A stretch of 44,902 bases of DNA, from positions 1 to 44,902 of the forward strand of contig JAFLCL010000041.1 in assembly GCA_017303575.1 (NCBI GenBank). The letters run 5' to 3'. How positions within the stretch are numbered: the first letter of the stretch is position 1; every line of letters starts with the position of its first letter. Source of the stretch: Deltaproteobacteria bacterium. Its GTDB lineage: Bacteria; Myxococcota_A; Polyangia; Polyangiales; Sandaracinaceae. Of this stretch, positions 34,212-41,600 are shown one piece after another. A program made the translations under genes and the position numbers. The notes under the pieces are model-generated. The model worked only from the letters and a program-made list of their open reading frames with translations. It ran no database searches and was not told the origin of the DNA.

Positions 34212-35177
34212 GTGGCCCACCTGGATTTCGAGAAGCCCATCGTCGAGCTCGAGGATCGCATCCGAGAGCTCCGTCTCTACGGCGTACGCGAGCAGGGCTT
34301 CGACGACGAGCTCTCCCGCCTCGAGCAGCGCGCGATCGATCTCTCGCGCGACATCTACAAGGACCTGACGGTCTGGCAGAAGGTCCAGCTCAGCCGCCAT
34401 CCCGATCGGCCGTACATGCTCGACTACGTCGAGCGCATCTTCGACGACGTGCTCGAGCTGCACGGGGATCGGGCGTACTCGGACGACGCAGCGATCGTCG
34501 CGGGCTTCGCGCGCCTGGACGGGAAGACCGTCGCCGTGATCGGCCACCAGAAGGGCCGCACGACGAAGGAGAAGCTCCGCCGCAACTTCGGCATGGCCCA
34601 CCCCGAGGGCTACCGGAAGGCGATGCGGGTGATGGAGCTCGCCGATCGCTTCAAGCGTCCGGTGCTGACCTTCATCGACACGCCGGGCGCCTACCCCGGC
34701 ATCGGCGCGGAAGAGCGCGGACAGAGCGAGGCGATCGGACAGTCGCTGCTCGTGATGTCGCGCCTCGGCGTGCCCGTGATCGCGACCGTGATCGGCGAGG
34801 GCGGCTCGGGCGGTGCGCTGGGCTTGGGCGTCGCCAACCGCGTGATGATGCTCGAGTTCGCGACGTACAGCGTCATCACGCCCGAGGGCTGCGCGTCGAT
34901 CCTCTGGCGCGACGGCACGCGCGCGGCTGACGCCGCCCAGCAGCTCAAGCTCCTCTCGAGCGATGCGCTGCGCCTCGGCATCGTGGACTCGATCATCGCC
35001 GAGCCCGTGGGCGGCGCGCACCGCGATCCAGACGACGCCGCGCGACGCCTGGGCGAGGCCGTGCGCAAGAACCTCTTCGACCTCGAGCAGCTCGCGAGCG
35101 GCGGGCGCGGGGCGCAGTCTCTCATCGATCAGCGCTACGCGAAGTTCCGCGCGATGGGCGAGACCATCCAGATCTGA
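34212..35177 (+). CDS. accA: Acetyl-CoA carboxylase carboxyltransferase subunit alpha
   Basis: AccA is the partner of AccD in the carboxyltransferase that makes malonyl-CoA. The 321-aa product starts at GTG 34212 with the family N-terminus LDFEKPIVELEDRI and contains SRHPDRPYMLDYVE, GHQKGRTTKEKLRRNFGM, PVLTFIDTPGAYPGIGAEERGQ and the oxyanion-hole region IGEGGSGGALGLGVANRVMM. Length is normal. It is encoded 10 kb from accD, the split arrangement usual for bacteria where AccA and AccD are separate polypeptides. Confidence 0.97.
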   Translation: MAHLDFEKPIVELEDRIRELRLYGVREQGFDDELSRLEQRAIDLSRDIYKDLTVWQKVQLSRHPDRPYMLDYVERIFDDVLELHGDRAYSDDAAIVAGFARLDGKTVAVIGHQKGRTTKEKLRRNFGMAHPEGYRKAMRVMELADRFKRPVLTFIDTPGAYPGIGAEERGQSEAIGQSLLVMSRLGVPVIATVIGEGGSGGALGLGVANRVMMLEFATYSVITPEGCASILWRDGTRAADAAQQLKLLSSDALRLGIVDSIIAEPVGGAHRDPDDAARRLGEAVRKNLFDLEQLASGGRGAQSLIDQRYAKFRAMGETIQI

Positions 35178-35228
35178 TCGGACGAACTGGGCTGGCGCGA
35201 GCGCGCGAGCGTGAGCGGGGCACCGAGC

Positions 35229-35234
35229 AAGGAG
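35229..35234 (+). promoter_or_regulatory. Shine-Dalgarno AAGGAG deciding the PrsW start
   Basis: AAGGAG ends 5 nt before ATG 35240. The in-frame GTG at 35234 overlaps this site, so ATG 35240 is preferred. Confidence 0.75.
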
Positions 35235-35239
35235 TGGAG

Positions 35240-36427
35240 ATGAACGCGCCGCAGGCGTTGCCGTACAAGGGAGCCCCTCGCGATCCCGGCATGCCGGACC
35301 CTTACCGCACGCGAAAGTGGATCGGCCTCGCGTTGTGGCTGGTCGGCATGGCGATCGGCGCGATCTTCGTGCTCGCGCTCTTCATCATCGAGCCGTTCGG
35401 CTCGGGCGATCCGATGGGCATGGCGGTGTCGATGGGCATCGGCGCGCTGCTCGCGTTCCCCGCGGGCTTCATGTACCTGACGTTCCCGCGCCTCCTCGAT
35501 CGTTTCGATCCCGAGCCGCTGTGGGCGCTGGCGATGTGCATCCTCTGGGGCGCCGTCGCTGCGTGCGGCTTTGCCGCGTTCATCAACTCGGTCGGCGGCG
35601 GCATCGTGGCGTCGGTGCTGGGCGCGGAGATGGGCGATGTGTTCTCCGCGGTGATCAGCGCGCCCTTCGTCGAGGAGTTCTGGAAGGGGATCATGGTGCT
35701 CGGCGTCGCGTACTTCCTCCGCGACGAGTTCGACGGTGTCGTCGACGGCGTGATCTACGCGACGTTCGTCGCGATCGGCTTCGCGGCCACGGAGAACGTC
35801 CTCTACTACGGCCGTGTGATCCACACCGCAGACGTCGAGGCGATCCGCGACACAGTGATGATCCGCGGCCTGCTCGCGCCGTGGGGTCACCCGCTCTACA
35901 CGTCGATGACCGGTCTCGGCCTCGGCCTCGCGCGCGAGCAGACCAACACCGCCGCGAAGTTCTTGCTGCCGCTGGTCGGCTACGCGGGCGCGGTGATGCT
36001 GCACATGTTGTGGAACGGCTCGGCCACCGTGTGCGACGCGTTCTTCGGCCAGATGGGCTTCACCGTCTTCATGCTGCTGCTCGTGGTGTGGATCCTCTTC
36101 GTGCTCGCGTTCGTGATCCTCGTGATCGGCCTGGTGTGGCGCCGCGGCAAGCTCATCCGCGAGCACCTCACGGACGAGGTCGCGCTCGGGCACCTGACGC
36201 AGGGCGAGCTCGACGTGGTGACGAGCGTGTTCGGCACCGTGAAGGCCCTGCTGCGCAAGGGCTTCCGCGGTCAGGAGTTCGTGCGCGCGGTCGCGCGGCT
36301 CGGTCTCTCGAAGTGGCACACGGCGCGCGCGATGAAGGGCAGCAAGGCCACGGTCTCGATGGACTTCATCCTTCCGCTCCGCGCGAAGATCCGTCAGCTC
36401 CGCCAAGAGGGCGCCTCCCCGGGCTGA
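35240..36427 (+). CDS. PrsW-like intramembrane metalloprotease
   Basis: The product is 395 aa from ATG 35240. It has seven to eight hydrophobic helices and the PrsW signature: FVEEFWKG (Glu145, Glu146, Lys149), then FAATENVLYY (Glu185), then His217 and HMLWNG (His255). The PrsW family relates to CAAX/Abi-type membrane peptidases; in Bacillus PrsW cleaves an anti-sigma factor. Here the substrate is unknown and no anti-sigma gene is adjacent. The C-terminal 100 residues are cytoplasmic and charged (LIREHLTDEVALGHLTQGEL and onward). It lies 62 bp downstream of accA, perhaps co-transcribed. Sequence motifs make the family call good; the biological role is inference. Confidence 0.88.
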   Translation: MNAPQALPYKGAPRDPGMPDPYRTRKWIGLALWLVGMAIGAIFVLALFIIEPFGSGDPMGMAVSMGIGALLAFPAGFMYLTFPRLLDRFDPEPLWALAMCILWGAVAACGFAAFINSVGGGIVASVLGAEMGDVFSAVISAPFVEEFWKGIMVLGVAYFLRDEFDGVVDGVIYATFVAIGFAATENVLYYGRVIHTADVEAIRDTVMIRGLLAPWGHPLYTSMTGLGLGLAREQTNTAAKFLLPLVGYAGAVMLHMLWNGSATVCDAFFGQMGFTVFMLLLVVWILFVLAFVILVIGLVWRRGKLIREHLTDEVALGHLTQGELDVVTSVFGTVKALLRKGFRGQEFVRAVARLGLSKWHTARAMKGSKATVSMDFILPLRAKIRQLRQEGASPG

Positions 36428-36451
36428 GATCAGAGACCGAGAAGAATCGGG

Positions 36452-36494
36452 GGCGCCATGCGGCGGGGGAGCGCAGCTCCCCCTGGAGCAGGAG
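36452..36494. repeat. Dispersed hairpin repeat, copy B
   Basis: This 43-nt block matches copy A (20781-20823) at 39 of 43 positions. It includes the hairpin GGGGGAGC-GCA-GCTCCCCC at 36465-36483, the same stem as copy A with one loop base changed. Stem conserved and loop varied is what one expects of a REP-like structured element. Here it is truly intergenic. Confidence 0.75.
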
Positions 36495-36530
36495 TCGAGT
36501 CGAGGAGCGACGAGGCGAGCGACGGGGAGC

Positions 36531-36553
36531 TCGAGGGGCCAGAGGTCCCTCGA
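36531..36553. terminator. Bidirectional terminator-like hairpin
   Basis: TCGAGGGGCC-AGA-GGTCCCTCGA forms a 10-bp stem with one G-T wobble and a 3-nt loop, directly between the converging PrsW-like gene and the PLP-enzyme gene (stop at 36564). The position and strength fit termination of both transcripts. Confidence 0.7.
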
Positions 36554-36563
36554 CCCAGACAGC

Positions 36564-37784
36564 TCAGAAGAAGGACCAACCCAGGCCTCGGTAGGTGGGG
36601 GCGCGCTCGACGACGTGGCCGCCCTCGACGACGAGGATCTCGGGGAAGCGCTCGCACGGCTCGCCCGCCTTCGCGTGGCGGAAGAGCACGACGTCGCCGA
36701 TCGCGAGGCTCGCTCCCTTCGGCACGCGGAGCGGGGTCTGCACCTCGCCGGCGCCTTCCATGTCGTCGAGCGTCACGCCCTCGGGCCACACGGGCAGCGG
36801 GAGCTTGTCCTTGCCCGCCGAGCCGGACGCGACATAGCCGCCGCCGTTCACCGTGGCCCAGCCGGGGCCGGGGATGCGGGTGACCTCGAGGGCGAGGAAG
36901 AGCGCGGGCTCGAGCGCCCGCATGTGCGCATCGTGGAAGTAGTCGAAGAGGTGGGGCTTGAAGAAGCCGCTGCCGGCCGTGGTCTCGGTCACGCCGCTCT
37001 GGCGCGTGGTCGAGTCGAGCGAGCCGGTGCCGCCGCCGTTCACGATCGAGGGAGCGAGGCCCGCGCTCACGAGCGCGTCGACGATCGCACAGCGACGCTT
37101 CGCCACGTCGTCGATGCTACGGCGCCGGATCAGCTGCTTGATCGGGTTCTCGAGCGGCGCGAACGGGCTGCGATCCGGCAGGCCCGCGACCTGCGCCTCG
37201 TAGCAGAGCAAGCCTGCGAACCGGAGGCCTGGCGTGCTCGCGACGTGCTTCGCGAGCGCCACGATCTCGTCGGGCTCGCGCAGGGGTGAGCGACGCACGC
37301 CGAGGTGCACACGACCGCCCGCGAGCTCGAGCGACATGTCGATGCAGAGCGCGAGCGACAGCTCGGTCTCGGCGAGGCGTGCTTCTTCGGCGGCGCGATC
37401 GATCGCCTCGCGCGAGTCGACCGAGAGCACGAGCGTGCATCCCTTGCGCGCGAGGCGCGCGGCGCGCGCGAGATCCTGCTCTTTGCCGCGTCGGATCGAC
37501 GGCGGATACGCGACGAAGAGATCGTCGAGCCCTCGCGCGAAGAGGCCTTCCGCCTCGCCGATCGCGAAGCAGAGCAGGCCCTTCAGATCCCCGCCGCCCT
37601 TCGTCAGCGTGCGTGCGATCAACGTCGGCGCGCGCAGGCTCTTGGTCGCGACGCGCAGCGGGAGCGCGCGATCCTTGGCGAGCGTGCGCTGTCGTTCGAG
37701 GTTGCGATCGAAGGCCCCGAGATCGAGCACGAGCGCGGGCAGGCGCTCGTTCGTGATCGCTGCGAGGAGATCTCGGGCCGCCAT
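36564..37784 (-). CDS. Fold-type III PLP enzyme, D-threonine aldolase/D-serine dehydratase-like
   Basis: The product is 406 aa from ATG 37784. It is an alanine-racemase-like TIM barrel with PLP lysine Lys48 in PLRVATKSLRAP. The barrel strands LPALVLDLGAFDRNLERQ and FAGLLCYEAQVAG and the phosphate-binding IVNGGGTGS follow. The C-terminal beta domain ends with His370 and Cys377 (RHAKAGEPC), the zinc pair seen in D-serine dehydratase-like proteins. It would act on D-3-hydroxyamino acids in the cytoplasm; the exact substrate is not fixed. It is convergent with PrsW and divergent (35-bp gap) from the next gene. Confidence 0.88.
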   Translation of the reverse strand: MAARDLLAAITNERLPALVLDLGAFDRNLERQRTLAKDRALPLRVATKSLRAPTLIARTLTKGGGDLKGLLCFAIGEAEGLFARGLDDLFVAYPPSIRRGKEQDLARAARLARKGCTLVLSVDSREAIDRAAEEARLAETELSLALCIDMSLELAGGRVHLGVRRSPLREPDEIVALAKHVASTPGLRFAGLLCYEAQVAGLPDRSPFAPLENPIKQLIRRRSIDDVAKRRCAIVDALVSAGLAPSIVNGGGTGSLDSTTRQSGVTETTAGSGFFKPHLFDYFHDAHMRALEPALFLALEVTRIPGPGWATVNGGGYVASGSAGKDKLPLPVWPEGVTLDDMEGAGEVQTPLRVPKGASLAIGDVVLFRHAKAGEPCERFPEILVVEGGHVVERAPTYRGLGWSFF

Positions 37785-37819
37785 GCGCCGAGGGTAGCCG
37801 AGCCCCCGCGTCGGCGCGC

Positions 37820-38728
37820 ATGCTGACGCGCATGCCCTACGTCGAGCGACTCGCGGAGGACACGAGCTACCTGTGGCTGACCGTCTTCGCGCTGGGTCAC
37901 GTGGTGTGGCTCGCGCTCTCGATCGTGTGGGCGCAGCGCGTGAGCGACGTGAAGCGCGAGGTGATGCGCGAAGGCCCCTCCAACGTCGTCGGGAACCTCG
38001 AGTCCGACGTCGCGGTGGTGGTGGGTGAGTCGTTCGTCCTACGACTCACCTCGGGCATCGCCGTGCGAGTCGAGCCGCAGCGCGACATCGAGGTGCGCAC
38101 GCCCACGGTGCGAGCGTGGGAGCGCGAGGGACGGCTCCTTCCGAACGAGCCGCTCGTGGTCGGAGGTGAGCTCCGTCGCGAGCTCTTGCGACCCGGCGAG
38201 GACTATCGAACGGCGGAGTCTCGCTGGGTGCTCCGCGCCACGAGGATCGTGGGGCTCGCGGAAGAGGACCTCGGCGCGCGTCGCGCTCGGCAGGCGCGCA
38301 CCGCGGCCGTGCTCGGCGGGCTCTCCAGCCTGATCCTCGTGTACGTCGCGGCCGAGCACGTCCTCCTCGCCTCGCGCGGGCTCGTCACGCCGGGGCAGGC
38401 CGTCGCGCATGTCGAGACGCATACGGTGGAGATGCAGACCGGTCGCCACGGCGGGCACCACGAGGTCTCCGGCACCGAGCGCAGTGTCGAGGTGCACGTC
38501 CGCATCGACGGCGAGATCCACACGATCGGCGATCACCTGACGCGCGAGGGACATCGTCACGTCGCCGAGGTGGGCGATCTGCCGGTGATCCACACGAGCG
38601 TCGCGGGTCTGACAATCGCCCAGATCGGCTCCCGACCGGGGCTCGCGATGTTCGCGTTCTACGCCTTCCTCGGGGAGCTGCTCGTGGTGGGGCTGGCGCT
38701 CTTCTGGATTCGGCCACGCCCAGCCTGA
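37820..38728 (+). CDS. Membrane protein, GIDE-like arrangement
   Basis: The product is 302 aa from ATG 37820; the in-frame ATG 37832 is equally possible because neither has a clear ribosome site. A helix at about residues 17-38 (TVFALGHVVWLALSIVW), a cytoplasmic beta-rich middle (VAVVVGESFVLRLTSGIAVRVEP, LLRPGEDYRTAESRWVLRATR), a second helix near 155-175 and a last helix near 278-298 are visible. The order of helices around a beta domain recalls membrane proteins of the GIDE/E3-like group, but no RING is seen, so this is only a resemblance. A His-rich loop (HGGHHEV) occurs at about 212. Function unknown. Confidence 0.7.
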   Translation: MLTRMPYVERLAEDTSYLWLTVFALGHVVWLALSIVWAQRVSDVKREVMREGPSNVVGNLESDVAVVVGESFVLRLTSGIAVRVEPQRDIEVRTPTVRAWEREGRLLPNEPLVVGGELRRELLRPGEDYRTAESRWVLRATRIVGLAEEDLGARRARQARTAAVLGGLSSLILVYVAAEHVLLASRGLVTPGQAVAHVETHTVEMQTGRHGGHHEVSGTERSVEVHVRIDGEIHTIGDHLTREGHRHVAEVGDLPVIHTSVAGLTIAQIGSRPGLAMFAFYAFLGELLVVGLALFWIRPRPA

Positions 38729-38775
38729 GCACCACTTTCTTGACGCCCCGATCCGAGGCTGATCCCCTCCGGGCC

Positions 38776-40125
38776 ATGTCGCAGTCTCCCTCTCCGCTCC
38801 GTGGTCGCTCGGCGAGCCGCAAGCGTGTGCTCGCGTTCGCGATCGGCACGTCGTCCGTCATCGGTCTCGGCACCGTCGGCTACGTGATCCAGGGCATGCG
38901 CGAGGCGGACGCGCTGGTGCAGCGCGCGGACGCGCGGCTCCACGCGCCCTTCGTGGAGGCGCCGGGCGTCGATCGTGTCCAGGCCTCGGGCGCGGCAGCG
39001 ATGCTCGAGCAGGCCATGGACATGGGGCGAAACGAGGACGCTGTGCGCGGCACCTACCACTACGCGCGCGCGCTCGAGGATCTCCAGCGCGGTGACCTCG
39101 TGCTCGCCGAGGGCGAGCTCAGCTCGGCCCATCAGTTTCTCGGAGAGACCGTCGATCTCGTCATCCTCTCTGCCGCGCTGTCGCGCGCGCGCCTCCTCCA
39201 CGAAGACGCGGAGCGGGAGATCACGCACGCGCTCGAGCTCTCACCCGACGAGCCGCGCGCGCTGCTCCTGGCCGCCGACATCGCGCTCGATCTCGATCAC
39301 GGTCGCGAAGCGCGCGCGCACCTCGAGCACCTGAGCGGCGTCGTGCCGGACTCCTCGACGGTGCACAACCGGCTGGGCGTCGCGCTCGAAGAGGAGGGCG
39401 ACTACGAAGGTGCGGAGCGCGAGCTGCGCGAGGCCGCGCGCATCGATCGCCAGGGCCACGACGCGTGGGTGAACCTCGGCCGCGTGCTGCGACGCGCGGA
39501 CCGTCACGTCGAGGCGCGCGAGGCGTTCGACATCGCCGTGCAGCGCGCACCGAGCGATCCCGACGCGCTGCTCGGTCGTGGCCTGACGCGCGCGGCGACC
39601 AGCGACGTGCGGGGCGCAGAGGCGGACTTCCGCCGCGCCGCCGAGCTGGCGCCCAACGACGCGGAGCCGCTGCTCGCGCTCGGCGATCTGCAGCGCGATC
39701 TCGGCGCGGTGTCCGACGCGGTGACCACCTACCGCGCTGCGATCGATCGCGAGGACGCCGACGCAGCGTCGTGGCTCAAGCTCGGCAACGCCCTGGCGCT
39801 GCTCGAGGACTACACCGCCTCGGCGCACGCGTTCGAGGCCGCGATCCGTCGCTCGCCCGAGCTCGCCGCCGCGCACAACGGCCTGGGCGCCAGCCTCATG
39901 CACCTCAGCGACGAGGATCCCACGCGTCGGCCCGAGGCCGTGCTCGCGCTCGAGCGCGCGTTCGAGCTCGACCCGAGCGATCCGAACCCGCTCATGAACC
40001 TCGCGTTGCTCGCCGAGCGCGACGGTGTGCCGGACGCCGCCCGCAGCGCGTGGGAGCGTGTGCTCGAGGTGTGGCCGGGCTCGCCGATCGCCACGCGCCG
40101 CCTCGCGCGCCTGCAGGCGAGCTGA
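38776..40125 (+). CDS. Membrane-anchored TPR protein
   Basis: The product is 449 aa from ATG 38776. A basic N-terminus (SRKR) and one membrane helix at about 18-38 are followed by eight to ten tetratricopeptide units in the periplasm or cytoplasm (consensus-like HNRLGVALEEEGDYEGAERELREA, with WLKLGNALALLEDYTASAHAFEAA and similar later units). TPRs mediate protein-protein contacts; no catalytic domain is attached. The frame continues upstream to 38740 (TTG) with no better start. It is followed by a 50-aa membrane protein on the same strand. Confidence 0.87.
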   Translation: MSQSPSPLRGRSASRKRVLAFAIGTSSVIGLGTVGYVIQGMREADALVQRADARLHAPFVEAPGVDRVQASGAAAMLEQAMDMGRNEDAVRGTYHYARALEDLQRGDLVLAEGELSSAHQFLGETVDLVILSAALSRARLLHEDAEREITHALELSPDEPRALLLAADIALDLDHGREARAHLEHLSGVVPDSSTVHNRLGVALEEEGDYEGAERELREAARIDRQGHDAWVNLGRVLRRADRHVEAREAFDIAVQRAPSDPDALLGRGLTRAATSDVRGAEADFRRAAELAPNDAEPLLALGDLQRDLGAVSDAVTTYRAAIDREDADAASWLKLGNALALLEDYTASAHAFEAAIRRSPELAAAHNGLGASLMHLSDEDPTRRPEAVLALERAFELDPSDPNPLMNLALLAERDGVPDAARSAWERVLEVWPGSPIATRRLARLQAS

Positions 40126-40170
40126 CGCCGACATCGATCTCTGGATCGTTCGTGCTAGGGTCGCGCCGCC

Positions 40171-40323
40171 ATGGCGAACCAGCAGCAGAAGGACGACACG
40201 TTCGGCTACTACCTCGGGCTGATCTTGTTCAGCGTCGCGATCCCGATCATCGCCGGTGTCGGCTACTACATGGCGTTCCAGCTGCACGACGCGGATCGCA
40301 CGACGCAGCAGCTGTCGCAGTAG
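40171..40323 (+). CDS. 50-aa single-pass membrane protein
   Basis: ATG 40171 to TAG 40323 encodes 50 residues. A polar start (MANQQQKDDT) leads into one hydrophobic helix (YYLGLILFSVAIPIIAGVGYYMAF), then a short polar tail (HDADRTTQQLSQ). The composition is that of small single-span membrane proteins. It is too short to be assigned to a family. It sits 45 nt after the TPR gene on the same strand and may assist it. Confidence 0.6.
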   Translation: MANQQQKDDTFGYYLGLILFSVAIPIIAGVGYYMAFQLHDADRTTQQLSQ

Positions 40324-40400
40324 TCGGAGCTTGCTCGCCTGGAGCGGCTCTCGCTGTCCCGTGTTGTTGGGGCGAGGACCGAGCGACTACCCTCCCGGCG

Positions 40401-40994
40401 ATGAATCACGGCTCGCTGCTCGCCGACATCGTGACCGCTGAGGGAGTCGCATACCGAGGGGTGCCCCTCGGCGCGTCGACGGATGACCTCGTCCTGCGGG
40501 AGGGACCGGACTTCGAAGAGAGCAGCGGGGCGCTGCCGCACTACCGATACCATCGGGAGGTCGGCGAGATGGAGGAGTACACGATCTACTACGGGCTCTC
40601 CGAGAGCCGGGTGGAGGAGATCACGCTCCACTTCGTCAGCTTTCCCGGTCACTACTGGAAGCAGAAGCACGGTGAGCTCGGCGTGGACTACGACGCCGCG
40701 GTGGAGGCCGGCGCGCTCGCCGACTTCTCGCAAGCCTTCCTCGCGACCCGCGACGACGTCGTCGGACACTTCGCGAAGGTCTTCGGCCGCGATCCCGTCC
40801 TCGAGCGCAAGAGCCCGGGGGTGTTCGGCAAGAAGCACCACCAATTCATCAACCACGTCTGGGCTGACGAGTCGATGAACGTGCGCCTCTACGTCATGTC
40901 CTACGTCGACGACACGGCGCTGCACAGCCAGCTGGGCGGCTCTGTCCTCTACGCCGTCCGGTGCACCATGAAGATCCACCTCACGCGCTTTTGA
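40401..40994 (+). CDS. Hypothetical protein, unknown fold
   Basis: The product is 197 aa from ATG 40401. It is acidic to neutral and has no signal peptide or membrane helix. It is rich in aromatic residues for this genome (HYRYHREV, YTIYYGLSES, FPGHYWKQKH). A central segment (SQAFLATRDDVVGHFAKVFGRDPVLE) may be a helical hairpin. The N-terminal beta-like stretch (GVAYRGVPLGASTDDLVLREG) resembles the start of some small immunity or SMI1-like proteins, but I cannot support that assignment. It is bounded downstream by a long imperfect hairpin. Function unknown. Confidence 0.75.
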   Translation: MNHGSLLADIVTAEGVAYRGVPLGASTDDLVLREGPDFEESSGALPHYRYHREVGEMEEYTIYYGLSESRVEEITLHFVSFPGHYWKQKHGELGVDYDAAVEAGALADFSQAFLATRDDVVGHFAKVFGRDPVLERKSPGVFGKKHHQFINHVWADESMNVRLYVMSYVDDTALHSQLGGSVLYAVRCTMKIHLTRF

Positions 40995-41011
40995 GTTTTC
41001 CGCACCTCCGG

Positions 41012-41048
41012 CGCTCGATGCGCGACGAGTCTCCTCGAGCGTCGAGCG
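41012..41048. terminator. Long imperfect terminator-like hairpin
   Basis: Arms CGCTCGA and TCGAGCG (7 bp) enclose a further imperfect stem, so about 15 of 17 positions can pair with two mismatches. It lies in the 108-bp gap between the converging genes ending at 40994 and 41103 and may end both transcripts. There is no T-tract directly after it. Confidence 0.55.
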
Positions 41049-41102
41049 TGTAGGCGCAACGCCACAGTGAGGCATGCACGCGCAGCACGCGGCGGCCGCT
41101 GG

Positions 41103-41552
41103 CTACGCGCGGAGCGCTCGGAGTGTCATCACGAGCGTGGCCCCGAAGGCCCAGTGCGCAGCGAGCATGGCGCTCGGACGTCCGCGCTTGTCGTTCGCGG
41201 GCATCGGCATGATGCCCAGGGCTGGCACCCATCCGGCGTAGCTCGCCAGCCACACGAACGAGCCGAAGCGGAGGCCGCTCGAGAGCGTGGGTCTGGGCTC
41301 TGGATGCAAGAGCGCGTAGGCGACGCCCGTCGCGGCGCCGAAGGCCAGGTGAGAGGCCGCGGTGGCGACCCAGACCGTCAGCGGCTCGCGCGCCGCCTCC
41401 GGCGCGACTCGCTTCAGCGCGGCGCGCGTGATCTTCTTCGGGGGTGGCTCGCCCAGCCTGCCGTGGCGCGCGGCAGTGGCCATCACGGCGGTGTGTGCGA
41501 CGGTGGCGACCGCGCCAGCGGCCGCACCTCGTGTGAGAGCTCGGAGCGACAT
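41103..41552 (-). CDS. Small multi-pass membrane protein (DUF1440-like)
   Basis: The product is 149 aa from ATG 41552, with GAGG 8 nt upstream; a GTG at 41573 lies in the same frame. Four hydrophobic segments are visible: residues 6-25 (TRGAAAGAVATVAHTAVMA), about 60-80 (LTVWVATAASHLAFGAATGVAY), about 100-115 (FGSFVWLASYAGWVPALGIM) and 128-145. The layout (GAAAG opening, HLAFG, SYAGWVPALG, HWAFG) resembles DUF1440/DUF6789-type membrane proteins. The role is unknown. It lies immediately downstream of the RND pump gene on the same strand (48 bp) and may be co-transcribed. Confidence 0.78.
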   Translation of the reverse strand: MSLRALTRGAAAGAVATVAHTAVMATAARHGRLGEPPPKKITRAALKRVAPEAAREPLTVWVATAASHLAFGAATGVAYALLHPEPRPTLSSGLRFGSFVWLASYAGWVPALGIMPMPANDKRGRPSAMLAAHWAFGATLVMTLRALRA

Positions 41553-41600
41553 GGCGTTCGCCTCAGCAGACACCGTGCCGACGACGGCGAGGTCGAGGGG

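Noticed and set aside
37820..38728. GIDE-type E3 ligase
   Set aside because: The order of helices is suggestive, but no RING or Cys/His cluster is present.
40401..40994. SMI1/KNR4-type immunity protein
   Set aside because: Only the first 25 residues look vaguely similar; no toxin gene or polymorphic-toxin marker is nearby.
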